DNA of 64,000 bases from Bacteroidales bacterium UBA1735 (GCA_002315745.1 DCID01000007.1:1-64000), one strand, 5' to 3'. Positions 13,739 to 24,167 are shown, counted from the stretch's first letter. The notes: a model not told the origin generated them from the letters alone. Numbers and translations: made by a program.

Positions 13739-16420
13739 GTGCGCGCATGCATATTGTTGACGGCAAAAAGAAGACTCATATTGCTGTTTGGGTTAGGCTT
13801 GTCCATAGGTTTATGGGCACAGTCTAAGTTGGATGCGCCCATTCACTATAGTTCGCAAGACTCCATGGTCTTAACGGCTACAGGTGATGCCTATTTGCAT
13901 GGTAAGGGCGAGATTAAGTACGAAGAGATGACTCTGGAAGCGGAGTACATCCACTGCGTGATGGATAGTAGTCTAATTCGTGCGACCGGTGTATGGGATA
14001 GCGTCAATGAGGAGTGGAAAGGTAAACCCGTTTTCAAGGATAGTCACGACAAATACGAGTCCAAAGCCATGAGTTATAATATTCAAACAAAAAAAGGCTA
14101 TATCCGCAATGTCGTGTCTGAGCAGGGAGAAGGGTACATCCAAGCCGATCGCACCAAGAAACTGGCGGATAATACTCTGCTGATGGCTCAAGGTAAATAC
14201 ACCACCTGCGATCAGCATGACCATCCGCACTTCTATATGCATATGACCAAAGCCAAAGTCGCTCCAGGCGATTACATCGCTGCCGGCCCGGCATACTTAG
14301 TCGTAGGTGATGTACCAGTACCCGTCGCTATACCCTTCGGATTCTTCCCCTTCACGAGCAAGTACGCTAGCGGTTTGATTATGCCTACATTCGGTGATAA
14401 CTACGAACGCGGACTGTACCTGCAAGGATTGGGATATTATTTCGCCATCAACGATTATCTAGATTTAGAGTTGAAAGGAGATATCTACTCTCGCGGTACA
14501 TGGGCTGTCTATGCCAACTCACGATACATCAAGCGATATGCGTTCAGCGGCAACATATCATTATCCTACCGCTGCGATGTCATCAGCGAGCCCGATCTAC
14601 CAGACTATGCCAAAAATACCAACTTCAATATTCAATGGACGCACACACAAGATAGCAAAGCCAACCCTTATAACAGTTTCTCGGCAAGCGTTAATTTCTC
14701 GTCTTCAGGATATAACCGCAGTAACATCAATAGTTATTACAATGTCCTACTCAATTCCGAGAACACCAAATCCTCCTCCATCAGTTACACACAGCGTTTC
14801 CCCAATAGTCCGTGGAGCATCTCGATGTCTGCCTTAGTCAGCCAGCGCACAAAGGACTCTACGCTCTCACTCACACTACCAGACTTGACCGTCAGCATGA
14901 GCCGTATTTACCCCTTTAAGCGCAAAAAAGCCGTGGGTAAAGACAAGTGGTACGAGAAGATTGCCATCTCCTATACGGGTAATGCCAAGATTGCTATTGA
15001 TAACGTCAAGGAAGACCAGTTCTTACATACCAATTTTCTACGAGATTGGAAAACGGGTCTCAAACATAATGTACCTATCTCCGCCTCCTTCATGGCCTTT
15101 AAGTACCTGAGCATCACACCTAGCATCACAATGACGGATAGGATGTATTTCCAGCGCATTGATAAATCGTGGAATAACCAAACACAAGCATTGCAACGAG
15201 ATACTAGTTATGGTTTCTATAACGTGTTTGACTTCAGTGCGAGCATTAGTTTGAGCACCAAACTATATGGTTATTTCATCCCCATCCGCAAACTCTTCCC
15301 TAACGGCAAAGTAGATCGATTCAGGCATGTACTCACACCTGCATTATCATTCAGTTATCGTCCCGATTTCGGAAAGAGTTTCTGGGGTTACTATGGCACG
15401 TACGACGAGCCTGTATATACCGATAAGATTGATCCATTAACGGGATTAAAGATACAACAATATGATGCTAATAGCAATCCCATGTATGTGCAACAGACCT
15501 ATTCGCGCTATGAAAACGGCATCTATGGTACAGCAGCGCAAGGGGCACAAGGTATGCTCAATTTCTCGCTAGCAAGCAACCTAGAGGTTAAGGTCAGAAA
15601 CGACAAAGACACCACAGGCAAAGCCCCTTATAAAGTATGGTCTATCATCGATAACCTTAGCATCGGTGGCGGATATAACTTTATCGCCGATAGTATGAAC
15701 TGGAGCAATTTCTCCGTCAACCTACGACTCAAGTTGCCTATCAAGAACTACACGATCAACATGAACACATCCTTGGATCCGTATATGTACGAACTCAATG
15801 CCTTAGGCACTCCTATTAGAACCAATAAGCAATACTGGCATAATGGTCGCTTCCCGCATTGGAATGGTTGTAGTTTCAGTTTCAGTTACACTTTCACCAA
15901 CGATACCTTCAAAAAATGGTTCAAGAAAGGAAAACATAACGACAACCAAAACAACGAGATACAACCAACAACAACGAATGACGATGGCACAGAGAACAAC
16001 GGCAAACAACGATATCGTGAAGCCACCATTGATGATGGATATATGAAGACCGAGTTCCCATGGTCATTAACTATCAATTACTCCATCGCCTATCGTAATC
16101 TGTCCACCTTCAATTATGAGAAGATGCAGTACGATATGGGATTGACCAATAACCTCTCCTTCAGTGGCACTTTGGGACTAGGACAAGGGTGGAAGATCTC
16201 CGCAACAGCCTATTATGATTTCAACGCCCACACCTTAGCCAATGCGACATTCAACATCACGCGCGACCTACACTGCTGGTCAATGTCCTGCTCGTTTGTG
16301 CCTATTGGGCCATATAAGAGTTACACCTTCCATATAGGTGTCAACGCCTCTATCTTGAAAGATCTCAAATACGATAAGTCTAGCACCGATGATACCAATA
16401 AGCAGATTAATTGGTGGTAG
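13739..16420 (+). CDS. lptD: LptD-like outer-membrane LPS assembly protein
   Basis: 893 residues. A GTG at 13739 is the best start; a TTG at 13754 is possible. A signal peptide (RLILLFGLGLSIGLWAQ) is followed by an OstA-like periplasmic domain (~35-175) with repeated beta strands. A long barrel begins near YLVVGDVPVPVAIPFGFFP and runs to the C terminus. This is the Bacteroidota version of the lipopolysaccharide translocon that inserts LPS into the outer leaflet. A low-complexity Asn/Thr stretch (~733-760, NDNQNNEIQPTTTNDDG) looks like an extended barrel loop encoded by AAC/ACA microsatellite DNA. The gene has its own promoter, and slyD and der follow. Confidence 0.85.
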   Translation: MRACILLTAKRRLILLFGLGLSIGLWAQSKLDAPIHYSSQDSMVLTATGDAYLHGKGEIKYEEMTLEAEYIHCVMDSSLIRATGVWDSVNEEWKGKPVFKDSHDKYESKAMSYNIQTKKGYIRNVVSEQGEGYIQADRTKKLADNTLLMAQGKYTTCDQHDHPHFYMHMTKAKVAPGDYIAAGPAYLVVGDVPVPVAIPFGFFPFTSKYASGLIMPTFGDNYERGLYLQGLGYYFAINDYLDLELKGDIYSRGTWAVYANSRYIKRYAFSGNISLSYRCDVISEPDLPDYAKNTNFNIQWTHTQDSKANPYNSFSASVNFSSSGYNRSNINSYYNVLLNSENTKSSSISYTQRFPNSPWSISMSALVSQRTKDSTLSLTLPDLTVSMSRIYPFKRKKAVGKDKWYEKIAISYTGNAKIAIDNVKEDQFLHTNFLRDWKTGLKHNVPISASFMAFKYLSITPSITMTDRMYFQRIDKSWNNQTQALQRDTSYGFYNVFDFSASISLSTKLYGYFIPIRKLFPNGKVDRFRHVLTPALSFSYRPDFGKSFWGYYGTYDEPVYTDKIDPLTGLKIQQYDANSNPMYVQQTYSRYENGIYGTAAQGAQGMLNFSLASNLEVKVRNDKDTTGKAPYKVWSIIDNLSIGGGYNFIADSMNWSNFSVNLRLKLPIKNYTINMNTSLDPYMYELNALGTPIRTNKQYWHNGRFPHWNGCSFSFSYTFTNDTFKKWFKKGKHNDNQNNEIQPTTTNDDGTENNGKQRYREATIDDGYMKTEFPWSLTINYSIAYRNLSTFNYEKMQYDMGLTNNLSFSGTLGLGQGWKISATAYYDFNAHTLANATFNITRDLHCWSMSCSFVPIGPYKSYTFHIGVNASILKDLKYDKSSTDDTNKQINWW

Positions 16421-16426
16421 AATGAT

Positions 16427-16454
16427 GTAAAATGTAAAATGTAAAATGTAATAA
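16427..16454. repeat. 7-base-period array upstream of slyD
   Basis: GTAAAAT three times in perfect register, then GTAATAA. It ends three bases before the slyD ATG (16457) and fills the gap after lptD. Confidence 0.85.
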
Positions 16455-16456
16455 AT

Positions 16457-17020
16457 ATGATTGAATTAGACAAAGTAGTGACATGCACGTACAAGATGTA
16501 TGTGAATGGAGACAACGGCAGTGAAGAACTGATGGAGGAGGCTACGAAGAATAAGCCCCTCATCTACTGCCACGGCGAGCACATGATGCTCCCGAAGTTT
16601 GAAGAAGCAATGGCTGGTAAGAACATTGGTGATGCATTCGATTTTCGCATCGCATATACCGATGCCTACGGCGAGTATGACGAGAAAGGTGTACTCGAAT
16701 TAGACAAACGGATGTTCTACAACGGCGATGGCGAGTTTGATGAAGAGCGCGTTTTCGTAGGTAACATCGTACCTATGAACACCACAGATGGACAGATAGT
16801 CAATGCACAAGTAATTGAGATCACGGACGACAAAGTCACCATTGACCTCAACCATCCTCTTGCAGGCGAAGACCTACATTTCGTAGGACAGATCCTAGAT
16901 ATCCGTGATGCCGATTCCAAAGAACTCGAGGCTATCCGTCATCCGCACAAATGTGGGCACTGTAAAGGTCATTGTGACGACTGCAACAGCGAGTGCACAA
17001 GTAAAGGCAACTGTCATTAA
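16457..17020 (+). CDS. slyD: FKBP-type peptidyl-prolyl isomerase, SlyD type
   Basis: 187 residues. Residues ~5-70 and ~130-155 form the FKBP fold, with an inserted IF (chaperone) domain at ~70-130 ([18 protein letters not shown] and following). The C terminus is a metal-binding tail, [15 protein letters not shown] then [10 protein letters not shown], with six Cys and four His in 26 residues. E. coli SlyD is a cytoplasmic prolyl isomerase and chaperone whose His/Cys tail delivers nickel. A role in metal handling here is inferred from the tail. It sits between lptD and der on the plus strand. Confidence 0.92.
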   Translation: MIELDKVVTCTYKMYVNGDNGSEELMEEATKNKPLIYCHGEHMMLPKFEEAMAGKNIGDAFDFRIAYTDAYGEYDEKGVLELDKRMFYNGDGEFDEERVFVGNIVPMNTTDGQIVNAQVIEITDDKVTIDLNHPLAGEDLHFVGQILDIRDADSKELEAIRHPHKCGHCKGHCDDCNSECTSKGNCH

Positions 17021-17043
17021 TTATTAACCCAATTTATACAACT

Positions 17044-18360
17044 ATGGCAAATATTTTAGCGATAGTAGGTCGTCCTAACGTAGGGAAATCGACCTTATTC
17101 AACCGATTAACCAAGACCCGCCGCGCAATTGTGATGGGCGAAGCAGGCACTACCCGTGACCGTCAATATGGTCACGCCGAGTGGTGCGGTAAAGAATTTT
17201 CCGTCATCGACACCGGTGGCTGGGTAGTAGGTAGCGATGACACCTTCGAGTATGAGATCAACCGCCAAGTCGATCTTGCCATCAAGGAAGCCGATGTGGT
17301 GCTGCTGGTAGTAGATGTCAACGAAGGCGTTACCCAGTTCGACATGGAAGTGGCACACCTCCTTCGTCAAGCGAAAAAACCTACCCTTTTGGCCGTCAAT
17401 AAAGTAGATACCTTCGAGCAGCAGTATGGTGCACCCGAGTTCTATAAGTTAGGACTGGGCGAGCCATTCATCCTCTCTGCCGAGAACGGACTCGGTACCG
17501 GCGAATTGCTCGACGAGGTATGCAGCCGTTTCCCACACAAAGATGAAACTGGGAACATCGAAGAGCAACTACCTCGTTTTGCGATCGTAGGACGACCTAA
17601 TGCCGGCAAGTCCAGCATCATCAATGCTTTCTTGGGCGAAGAGCGTAATATTGTGACAGATATACCTGGTACCACCCGTGACAGCATATACACTAGGTAC
17701 AATAAGTTCGGCAAAGATTTTTATCTCGTCGATACAGCCGGTATTCGCAAGAAAGCGAAAGTGAATGAAGACCTCGAATACTACTCCGTAGTAAGGTCTA
17801 TTCGCGCTATCGAGAATAGCGATGTGTGTATTCTTATGATTGATGCAACGCGCGGTATAGAGGCACAAGATCTCAATATCTATCAACTCATTCAAAAGAA
17901 CAAGAAAGGACTCGTTGTCTGCATCAACAAGTGGGACTTAGTGGAAAGCAAAACGAACGCAGATATCAAGGGCTACGAGAATGCCATCCGTAGCCGTATC
18001 GCGCCATTCACCGATTTCCCAATCATCTTCACCTCTGCCACCACCAAGCAACGTATCTATAAAGTAATGGAAACGGCATTGGCCGTGTATGAAAATAAGT
18101 ACAAGAAAGTACCGACTGCCCAACTGAATGAAAAATTCCTACCGCTCATTGAGAACTATCCGCCACCAGCAACGAAGGGTAAATACATTAAGATCAAATA
18201 CTGCACACAACTACCTAATACGCAGGTGCCTACTTTCGTCTTCTTTGCGAATCTACCCCAGTATGTCAAAGAACCTTATCGCCGTTTCTTAGAAAATAAG
18301 TTACGCGAGTGGTGGGATTTTCACGGCACACCTGTACAGATTTTCTTCCGTGCAAAATAA
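17044..18360 (+). CDS. der: Ribosome biogenesis GTPase Der (EngA)
   Basis: 438 residues with two tandem GTPase domains. The first has GRPNVGKST (8-16), DTGG and NKVD. The second has GRPNAGKSS (~182), DTAGI and NKWD. A KH-like C-terminal domain ends VQIFFRAK. Der acts in assembly of the large ribosomal subunit. The spacing from slyD is 23 bases, so the two may be co-transcribed. No oddities. Confidence 0.97.
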   Translation: MANILAIVGRPNVGKSTLFNRLTKTRRAIVMGEAGTTRDRQYGHAEWCGKEFSVIDTGGWVVGSDDTFEYEINRQVDLAIKEADVVLLVVDVNEGVTQFDMEVAHLLRQAKKPTLLAVNKVDTFEQQYGAPEFYKLGLGEPFILSAENGLGTGELLDEVCSRFPHKDETGNIEEQLPRFAIVGRPNAGKSSIINAFLGEERNIVTDIPGTTRDSIYTRYNKFGKDFYLVDTAGIRKKAKVNEDLEYYSVVRSIRAIENSDVCILMIDATRGIEAQDLNIYQLIQKNKKGLVVCINKWDLVESKTNADIKGYENAIRSRIAPFTDFPIIFTSATTKQRIYKVMETALAVYENKYKKVPTAQLNEKFLPLIENYPPPATKGKYIKIKYCTQLPNTQVPTFVFFANLPQYVKEPYRRFLENKLREWWDFHGTPVQIFFRAK

Positions 18361-18420
18361 CTCTATTTTTAAGAAAAATAGGTCAACAGTTACAAAAACA
18401 CCAAAAAAAACGATATTATT

Positions 18421-18452
18421 CTTGCGTAATTGAATTTTTTTTAGTACTTTTG
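18421..18452 (+). promoter_or_regulatory. Promoter of the FAH-like / porU operon
   Basis: CTTG (18421-18424), 20 bases, TACTTTTG (18445-18452). The first ATG (18461) is eight bases after the -7 box, leaving almost no leader. Confidence 0.75.
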
Positions 18453-18460
18453 CACGCTAA

Positions 18461-18949
18461 ATGAAGATCATTGGTTTCGTACATACGGGCGAGGGGTACC
18501 AAATGGTGCTTAAAGGCGACAGTTGTTTATTGGTCAATCGTAAGCCTTTCTTCGTTCCCGATTGGTCGAAAGATGTGCGAATGGTGCCATGCACCGTGCT
18601 CCGCGTCAGCCGATTGGGGAAAGAGATCCATCCTAAGTTCGCGCACCGCTACTACGATGCAGTGGCACATGGGATAGATTTTGTAGCATGGGATGTATTG
18701 GAGCACGCTAAGCAGAAGGGACAGAGCTGGACTAGCGCGTTGGCGTTCGATTACTCACTCGCCGTAGGAGAGTGGAACGAGAATAATGATAACAACAACG
18801 ATAACTTTGCAAAGGCAATTGCGGAGGTAAGTAAGGTAATGACCATTCGTCAAGGCGACTTGATATATATTCAGGACCCTATACCTGCTGCTCCTGTACA
18901 GCGTAATCAAGTGATAGAAGACGACGGATTATATTGTAAGATCAAATGA
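18461..18949 (+). CDS. FAH-family-like protein lacking metal ligands (probable pseudoenzyme)
   Basis: 162 residues. The stretch NRKPFFVPDWSKDV, then RVSRLGKEIHPKFAHRYYD and GIDFVAWD, matches the core of bacterial fumarylacetoacetate hydrolase family proteins, with the D of GIDF kept. The E-x-E metal pair expected before RLGK is absent (the segment reads MVPCTVLRV), the usual N-terminal His/Glu segment is shortened, and the C terminus is truncated after an Asn/Asp low-complexity stretch (NENNDNNNDN, ~107-116). It is unlikely to be a hydrolase. Its stop overlaps the porU start (ATGA), so the two are translationally coupled. I recall a FAH-family gene beside porU in Porphyromonas gingivalis. A role in T9SS is only suggested by position. 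Confidence 0.65.
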   Translation: MKIIGFVHTGEGYQMVLKGDSCLLVNRKPFFVPDWSKDVRMVPCTVLRVSRLGKEIHPKFAHRYYDAVAHGIDFVAWDVLEHAKQKGQSWTSALAFDYSLAVGEWNENNDNNNDNFAKAIAEVSKVMTIRQGDLIYIQDPIPAAPVQRNQVIEDDGLYCKIK

Positions 18950-21900
18950 AAAAGTGTATATTCATAGCATTATGTCTTACCATCGTGTTGGATGCGATGG
19001 GTGCTACTCGCACCTATGCCGATCATTCAATGCTCAGTAGCGGTAAGTGGGTCAAGATACGCGTTAGCGAAAGTGGTGTGCACAAGATCACTTATAGCCA
19101 ATTGGCTGATGCCGGGCTCAATCCACAGAACGTCCGAATCTATGGTTACGGCGGCGCTATGTTATCCCAGAACTTTACACTACGCAAGATAGATGATCTT
19201 CCTGCTGTCGCATTCTGGATGGAGAAAGGTTCGGATCAGGTCTTTGGAGAAGGGGATTATATTCTTTTCTACGCACAGGCTAATTTTAGTTGGTCATACA
19301 ACGATACTAGAGGATACTTCACGCACACACGCAATCCATATAGTGATTATGGATATTACTTTCTAACAGACGATGCCGGAGAGCAACATCTTATCGCCAC
19401 TGCTACAGCACTGGAAAGTACAGATGCAACCCCAGTCCATACCTACACCAACTATCAGTTACATGAGAAGGATTACCTCAACCTCTTGGATGTGACTAAA
19501 GGTTGTGATGGTGGCGGACGTGAGTTCTATGGAGAAACATTCTATTCGGGTTATACCACTCGTTCGTTCGCTTTTCAATTCCCTGACCTCATCACATCAG
19601 AGGATATCCATGGTGTGATAGACATGGCAGCCTATGCGTCTGCTAAAACGACATTCACTATCCAATTGGGTTCCTCACAGAACCTCCTCTCTGTAGCAGG
19701 TACTAGCGTTACGGAGACCTATACAAAGGCTAAAACAGGTTCGCTCATTTCCGATTTCACTCCTACCAATAGCGAAGATCAATCCCTATCTATTCGCTAT
19801 AACTTAGGTTCGCAGACCAGTGCACTCGGTTATCTCAACTATATCGAGTTATCTGCACTATGCCGATTAGTACTGCATGACGAGCCTCTATTTTTCCGCA
19901 CGGCAAGTAACTTAGACGATTCCACGCCTCTCCAATATAATATCGCCAATGCCAATAGTCGCGTACAAGTGTGGGATATCACGTGCTTAGACAATATCTA
20001 CGCCATGCCGACAACCTTGGTGAACGACACGTTATCTTTCATTGGTACCAATGAGGATGCTATTCATCAGTACGTAGCCATTGATCCAACAGCAAAAGAG
20101 GGTTGGAAAACCCCTACCTTCATGGGGTCGGTCACTAACCAAGACTTACATGCCCTTAGCGATATCGATTTCGTCATCATCACACCTAAGGAGTTTATAT
20201 CCGATGCCCAGCGTTTGGCAGAAGCACACGAAACAAAAGATCAACTCACGACTGCTGTTGTCACCGACGAACAAGTCTATAACGAGTTCTCTAGCGGCAC
20301 ACCGGATGCTACCGCCTATCGTTGGTTGATGAAAATGCTCTATGACCGAGGCGTTAATGGTAAACATAAACCCAGTAGTTTACTTCTCTTCGGCGATGGA
20401 ACCTTTGATAATCGCCAACTACTCATCAGTCCAACCACAGGTATATCCACAGGTGGTAAAGCATGGCTCCTCACCTATCAAACTGTCAACTCCACCAAAG
20501 AGACCGATGCATTACCCATCGATGATTATTTTGCTTTCATGGATGATAATGAAGGCACAGATGATGCCCGCGGCACCATGGAGTTCGGCGTAGGACGTTT
20601 CCCCATCACTTCTACCACGGAAGCAAAAAACATGACAGATAAAGCCATCGCTTATCTGCAGAATACGAACTTGGGATCTTGGAAAAACCAATTACTCTTC
20701 ATCGCGGACGATGGTGACGGAGGTTTGCATACCACCACCGCCGAAGCAGGTGCAGAGCGAGTTCGAATAAAGAATCCTGACTTCATTGTTAATAAAGTCT
20801 ATCTCGATGCCTATCCACAGGAGACTGGTGCCTCCGGAGAGAGTTACCCGTTGGCGAAGAATAAGATTGATAACTTACTCAACCAAGGTGTGCTCTATAT
20901 GAACTATTCGGGACATGGAGGTTATAATGGTATCACCAACGAAGGTATCATGAACATCAACTCCATCCAAACGATGACCAATGCTAACCAAGGTCTATGG
21001 ATGCTTGCCACCTGCTCTTTTGCCCACTATGATAGCGGCAAACGTTGCGCAGCAGAGGAAGCTGTGCTCAATCCTAGCGGAGCTGCATTAGCTGTGATGT
21101 CGGCTTGCCGAACCGTCTATGCCAATCAGAATGCACAGATCAACCGCTGGTTCTGCGACACCCTCTTTGGACATAGAGATGTCTACCACTACGAGATGAC
21201 AATGGGTCAAGCCACCCGTATCGCTAAGAATAAGACAGGTGTGGATGCCAATAAGTTGGCGTATGTGTTGTTAGGTGATCCTGCTATCCGACTCAATTAC
21301 CCTACCCAGTTCCAAGTACGCACCACCCATTGTACGGATACCATCAAAGCTACATCGACGAACCTGCTTACAGGTGAAGTCATTGACTCAACAGGCACAC
21401 TACAAGAATGGTTTAACGGCAAGATGCAAGTATGGATATACGACAAGATGCAACAAGTCACTACCCGCGATAATGACGAACCCACAGAGACATCCAAGAA
21501 ACGTATTACCTACAACGACTATTCCAACCTTATTTATAGTGGAGAAATAGAAGTCATAGATGGTACCTTCACCACCGTCTTCATGGCACCCAAGGATATT
21601 CGTTACAACTATGGTTCGGGGCGTATTGTCTACTACGCATCGGACACTGAGAGCAATGCAGAAGCCGTGGGACACTATGAACAGTTTATTGTAGGTGGTA
21701 GTTCGCCTATTGCCGTCATAGATACGACGGGACCCGACATGCACATCTATCTCAACAATAGCCAATTCAAAGATGGCGGTGAGACGCACGAATATCCCCA
21801 TTTCTTCGCCGACTTAGAGGACGAGCACGGCATCAATACAGTAGGTAGCGGCATTGGACACGACTTATTACTCGTCGTAGACGATGACCCCTTGCAGACC

Positions 21901-22362
21901 TATGTACTCAATAGTTATTTCCAAATCAAAGACGGAGACTTTACCACGGGGCAGGTTAGTTATAAAATGGATCGTCAGTTAGATGGTCAGCACCAGTTAC
22001 GCTTCCGCGCATGGGACTTGCTCAATAATAGTGCTACCCAGTACCTCAATTATACCGTGGTCACTGGACGCAATACAGAGATTTACCGGATGGTAGCCTA
22101 TCCTAACCCTGCTCCTGCATCAAGCACGGTCACCATCTCCATCGACTACGATCATCCTGACGAATTAGTGGAAACCCAAGTTTATTTCTATGATATGACA
22201 GGACGGATGTCTTATTTTATGTCACAAGAAGATGCTAAGACGATTCAATGCGATCTCTCGCGATTGGGACTGACACCAGGCGTCTATACCTATCAAGTGA
22301 AAGTAAAAACAAAGACCACATCCTTTGTCACCAAAACCAGTAAATTGATTGTTACCTATTAG
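18946..22362 (+). CDS. porU: T9SS sortase PorU (gingipain-like C25 peptidase)
   Basis: 1,138 residues with a signal peptide. PorU removes the C-terminal signal of T9SS cargo at the cell surface and links the protein to A-LPS. Residues ~390-770 form the C25 caspase-like peptidase with catalytic H657 in NYSGHGG and C690 in LATCSFAHYD. The Cys number equals the catalytic C690 known for P. gingivalis PorU. The last ~90 residues (YPNPAPASSTVTIS to the end) have a T9SS C-terminal-domain fold, which PorU itself keeps. porV and ispF follow, an order I recall from P. gingivalis. Translationally coupled to the FAH-like gene. Confidence 0.93.
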   Translation: MKKCIFIALCLTIVLDAMGATRTYADHSMLSSGKWVKIRVSESGVHKITYSQLADAGLNPQNVRIYGYGGAMLSQNFTLRKIDDLPAVAFWMEKGSDQVFGEGDYILFYAQANFSWSYNDTRGYFTHTRNPYSDYGYYFLTDDAGEQHLIATATALESTDATPVHTYTNYQLHEKDYLNLLDVTKGCDGGGREFYGETFYSGYTTRSFAFQFPDLITSEDIHGVIDMAAYASAKTTFTIQLGSSQNLLSVAGTSVTETYTKAKTGSLISDFTPTNSEDQSLSIRYNLGSQTSALGYLNYIELSALCRLVLHDEPLFFRTASNLDDSTPLQYNIANANSRVQVWDITCLDNIYAMPTTLVNDTLSFIGTNEDAIHQYVAIDPTAKEGWKTPTFMGSVTNQDLHALSDIDFVIITPKEFISDAQRLAEAHETKDQLTTAVVTDEQVYNEFSSGTPDATAYRWLMKMLYDRGVNGKHKPSSLLLFGDGTFDNRQLLISPTTGISTGGKAWLLTYQTVNSTKETDALPIDDYFAFMDDNEGTDDARGTMEFGVGRFPITSTTEAKNMTDKAIAYLQNTNLGSWKNQLLFIADDGDGGLHTTTAEAGAERVRIKNPDFIVNKVYLDAYPQETGASGESYPLAKNKIDNLLNQGVLYMNYSGHGGYNGITNEGIMNINSIQTMTNANQGLWMLATCSFAHYDSGKRCAAEEAVLNPSGAALAVMSACRTVYANQNAQINRWFCDTLFGHRDVYHYEMTMGQATRIAKNKTGVDANKLAYVLLGDPAIRLNYPTQFQVRTTHCTDTIKATSTNLLTGEVIDSTGTLQEWFNGKMQVWIYDKMQQVTTRDNDEPTETSKKRITYNDYSNLIYSGEIEVIDGTFTTVFMAPKDIRYNYGSGRIVYYASDTESNAEAVGHYEQFIVGGSSPIAVIDTTGPDMHIYLNNSQFKDGGETHEYPHFFADLEDEHGINTVGSGIGHDLLLVVDDDPLQTYVLNSYFQIKDGDFTTGQVSYKMDRQLDGQHQLRFRAWDLLNNSATQYLNYTVVTGRNTEIYRMVAYPNPAPASSTVTISIDYDHPDELVETQVYFYDMTGRMSYFMSQEDAKTIQCDLSRLGLTPGVYTYQVKVKTKTTSFVTKTSKLIVTY

Positions 22363-22381
22363 CCTATGAAGCAAATCTAAA

Positions 22382-22451
22382 AGAGTTAAGAGTTTAGAGT
22401 TTAAAACTACGAACTAAATTAATCACCAATCATAAATAACAAATCACAAAT
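22382..22451. repeat. Ten consecutive 7-base units upstream of porV
   Basis: Seventy bases can be read in one 7-base register: AGAGTTA, AGAGTTT twice, two ACTA-ended units, AATTAAT, then CACCAAT, CATAAAT, AACAAAT, CACAAAT. The word changes along the array while the phase is kept. The last unit supplies the AT of the porV ATG (22450). It is the whole porU-porV gap. Confidence 0.7.
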
Positions 22452-23697
22452 GAAAAAAGTATTTTTATCAATCGCCATTGCGATGATGGGTTCAGTAGCC
22501 CTTTTCGGTGCAGATGCACCATCTTCGTTAAACCCCTTGATTACGGCAATGCCGTCCTTGTCTATTGCCCCCGATGCTCGTGCAGCAGGTTTGGGTGACT
22601 TGGGTGTAGCCACTACTGCTGACATGAACTCTCAGTATTGGAATGCCGCTAAGTTTGCTTTCCATGAGAGTCATGGAGGTATTGTGGCTAACTACACACC
22701 TTGGTTACGTAAGTTAGTAACCGATATTGACCTTGCACACTTGGAAGGTTTCCACAAATGGGATGACCTGCAAGGTATTGGTCTATCCTTTACGTATTTC
22801 TCGATGGGTGATGTAACTTTAACTACTCAAGGTTTACCCGAAGAAGAAGGAATCACTTGCCGTCCATATGAGTTAGCCGTGGATGCCAGCTACTATCGTA
22901 AATTACACGAATATGTAAGTATGGGTGTTGTGCTGCGCTTTATGTATAGTGACATCAGCAATGGTATCTCCAGCACATCGAGTACCGAGAACTATCATGC
23001 TGCATGGACGATGGCTGCTGACATCGACTTATATTACAAACAGCCTATTGCTATCAAAATGGGTGAATCCTACTTCAGTTTAGGTTTCTGCTTGCAGAAC
23101 TTAGGAGGTAAGATGAGTTACCGCGATGATATCAAGAACTTCATCCCTGCTAACATGCGTATCGGTGTGGCTTATGAGTTGCCCTTCGACAAGTATAATA
23201 AACTGACTTTCAACATCCAAGCAGATAAACTGATGGTTCCTTCTCGTAAGTCTAAATATACCACCTACGAGACTGCCCAAAACAAAGATTTGTGGAACCC
23301 TGATACCAAGGAGCCTATCGATCCCAGTAACCCAGACACATGGACAATGACACAAGAGGCATATTCGGGCATTTCTTCCGTCAGTGGTATCTTTAAGTCC
23401 TTTGCCGATGCACCAGGCGGTGCCTTAGAGGAGTTCAAGGAGGTTCGTTGGGCTGCAGGTCTCGAATATACATACAACAGTCAGTTCTTTGCTCGTCTCG
23501 GTTATAGCTACGAGGATTATAATAAAGGTAACCGTAACTACATCACCGTGGGTGCTGGTTTTCACCTCTCTATCGTGATGTTAGACGTGAGCTACTGTAT
23601 TGGTTTGAAGGGCAATAACCCATTGGATGGTACCATGCGTTTCACCCTTGGTTTCGACCTAGCTGGTATCAAAGACCTTACCAACAACAAGAAATAA
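22450..23697 (+). CDS. porV: T9SS outer-membrane protein PorV (LptO)
   Basis: 415 residues. The signal peptide MKKVFLSIAIAMMGSVALFGA is followed by the typical PorV start SLSIAPDARAAGLGDLGVAT and QYWNAAKFAF. The rest is a FadL-like barrel with alternating aromatic strands to FTLGFDLAGIKD. PorV shuttles T9SS cargo from the translocon to the PorU attachment complex. Its stop overlaps the ispF start by one base (TAATG). All features point to an intact protein. Confidence 0.95.
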   Translation: MKKVFLSIAIAMMGSVALFGADAPSSLNPLITAMPSLSIAPDARAAGLGDLGVATTADMNSQYWNAAKFAFHESHGGIVANYTPWLRKLVTDIDLAHLEGFHKWDDLQGIGLSFTYFSMGDVTLTTQGLPEEEGITCRPYELAVDASYYRKLHEYVSMGVVLRFMYSDISNGISSTSSTENYHAAWTMAADIDLYYKQPIAIKMGESYFSLGFCLQNLGGKMSYRDDIKNFIPANMRIGVAYELPFDKYNKLTFNIQADKLMVPSRKSKYTTYETAQNKDLWNPDTKEPIDPSNPDTWTMTQEAYSGISSVSGIFKSFADAPGGALEEFKEVRWAAGLEYTYNSQFFARLGYSYEDYNKGNRNYITVGAGFHLSIVMLDVSYCIGLKGNNPLDGTMRFTLGFDLAGIKDLTNNKK

Positions 23698-24167
23698 TGC
23701 GTATTGGCTTTGGATATGATGTGCATCAATTCTCCCCTAACCGCCCACTATGGTTAGGGGGAATTGAGGTACCTGCTGAACAAGGACTGTTAGGTCATTC
23801 CGATGCAGACGTGCTCATCCATGCCCTATGCGATGCTATTCTAGGTGCGGCTGCACTGCGCGATATTGGTTACCATTTCCCCGACACGAAAGGCAATGAG
23901 TTCGAAGGTATCGACTCTAAGATCCTACTCCGTCGCGTGATGGATATGATTCGCCAAGCAGGACACGAGTTAGGTAACTGCGATTGCACCATCTGTGCCC
24001 AAGCACCTAAACTCAGTCCATACATAGACGCCATGCGGCAATGCTTAGCACAAGTGATGGGTGTGAACGTGGATCAAGTCAGCATCAAAGCCACGACCAC
24101 CGAACATCTCGGTTTCGTCGGTCGCCAAGAAGGCATCGCTGCGTATGCAGTAGCATTGCTGCTATAG
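23697..24167 (+). CDS. ispF: 2-C-methyl-D-erythritol 2,4-cyclodiphosphate synthase IspF
   Basis: 156 residues, matching the family. The metal ligands D8 and H10 (GYDVHQF) and H42 (HSDADVLIHA), the FPDTKG segment and the end VSIKATTTEHLGFVGRQEG are all present. It makes the cyclic diphosphate in the MEP isoprenoid pathway. It overlaps porV by one base, and the porU-porV-ispF order is known from other T9SS bacteria. Its TAG stop codon lies in the first unit of a heptad array. Confidence 0.97.
   Translation: MRIGFGYDVHQFSPNRPLWLGGIEVPAEQGLLGHSDADVLIHALCDAILGAAALRDIGYHFPDTKGNEFEGIDSKILLRRVMDMIRQAGHELGNCDCTICAQAPKLSPYIDAMRQCLAQVMGVNVDQVSIKATTTEHLGFVGRQEGIAAYAVALLL

Noticed and set aside
18362..18380. 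Perfect AT-rich inverted repeat after der (CTATTTTT / AAAAATAG)
   Set aside because: It has no GC pairs and no T run after it, so it is unlikely to stop transcription. It may be a weak signal only.
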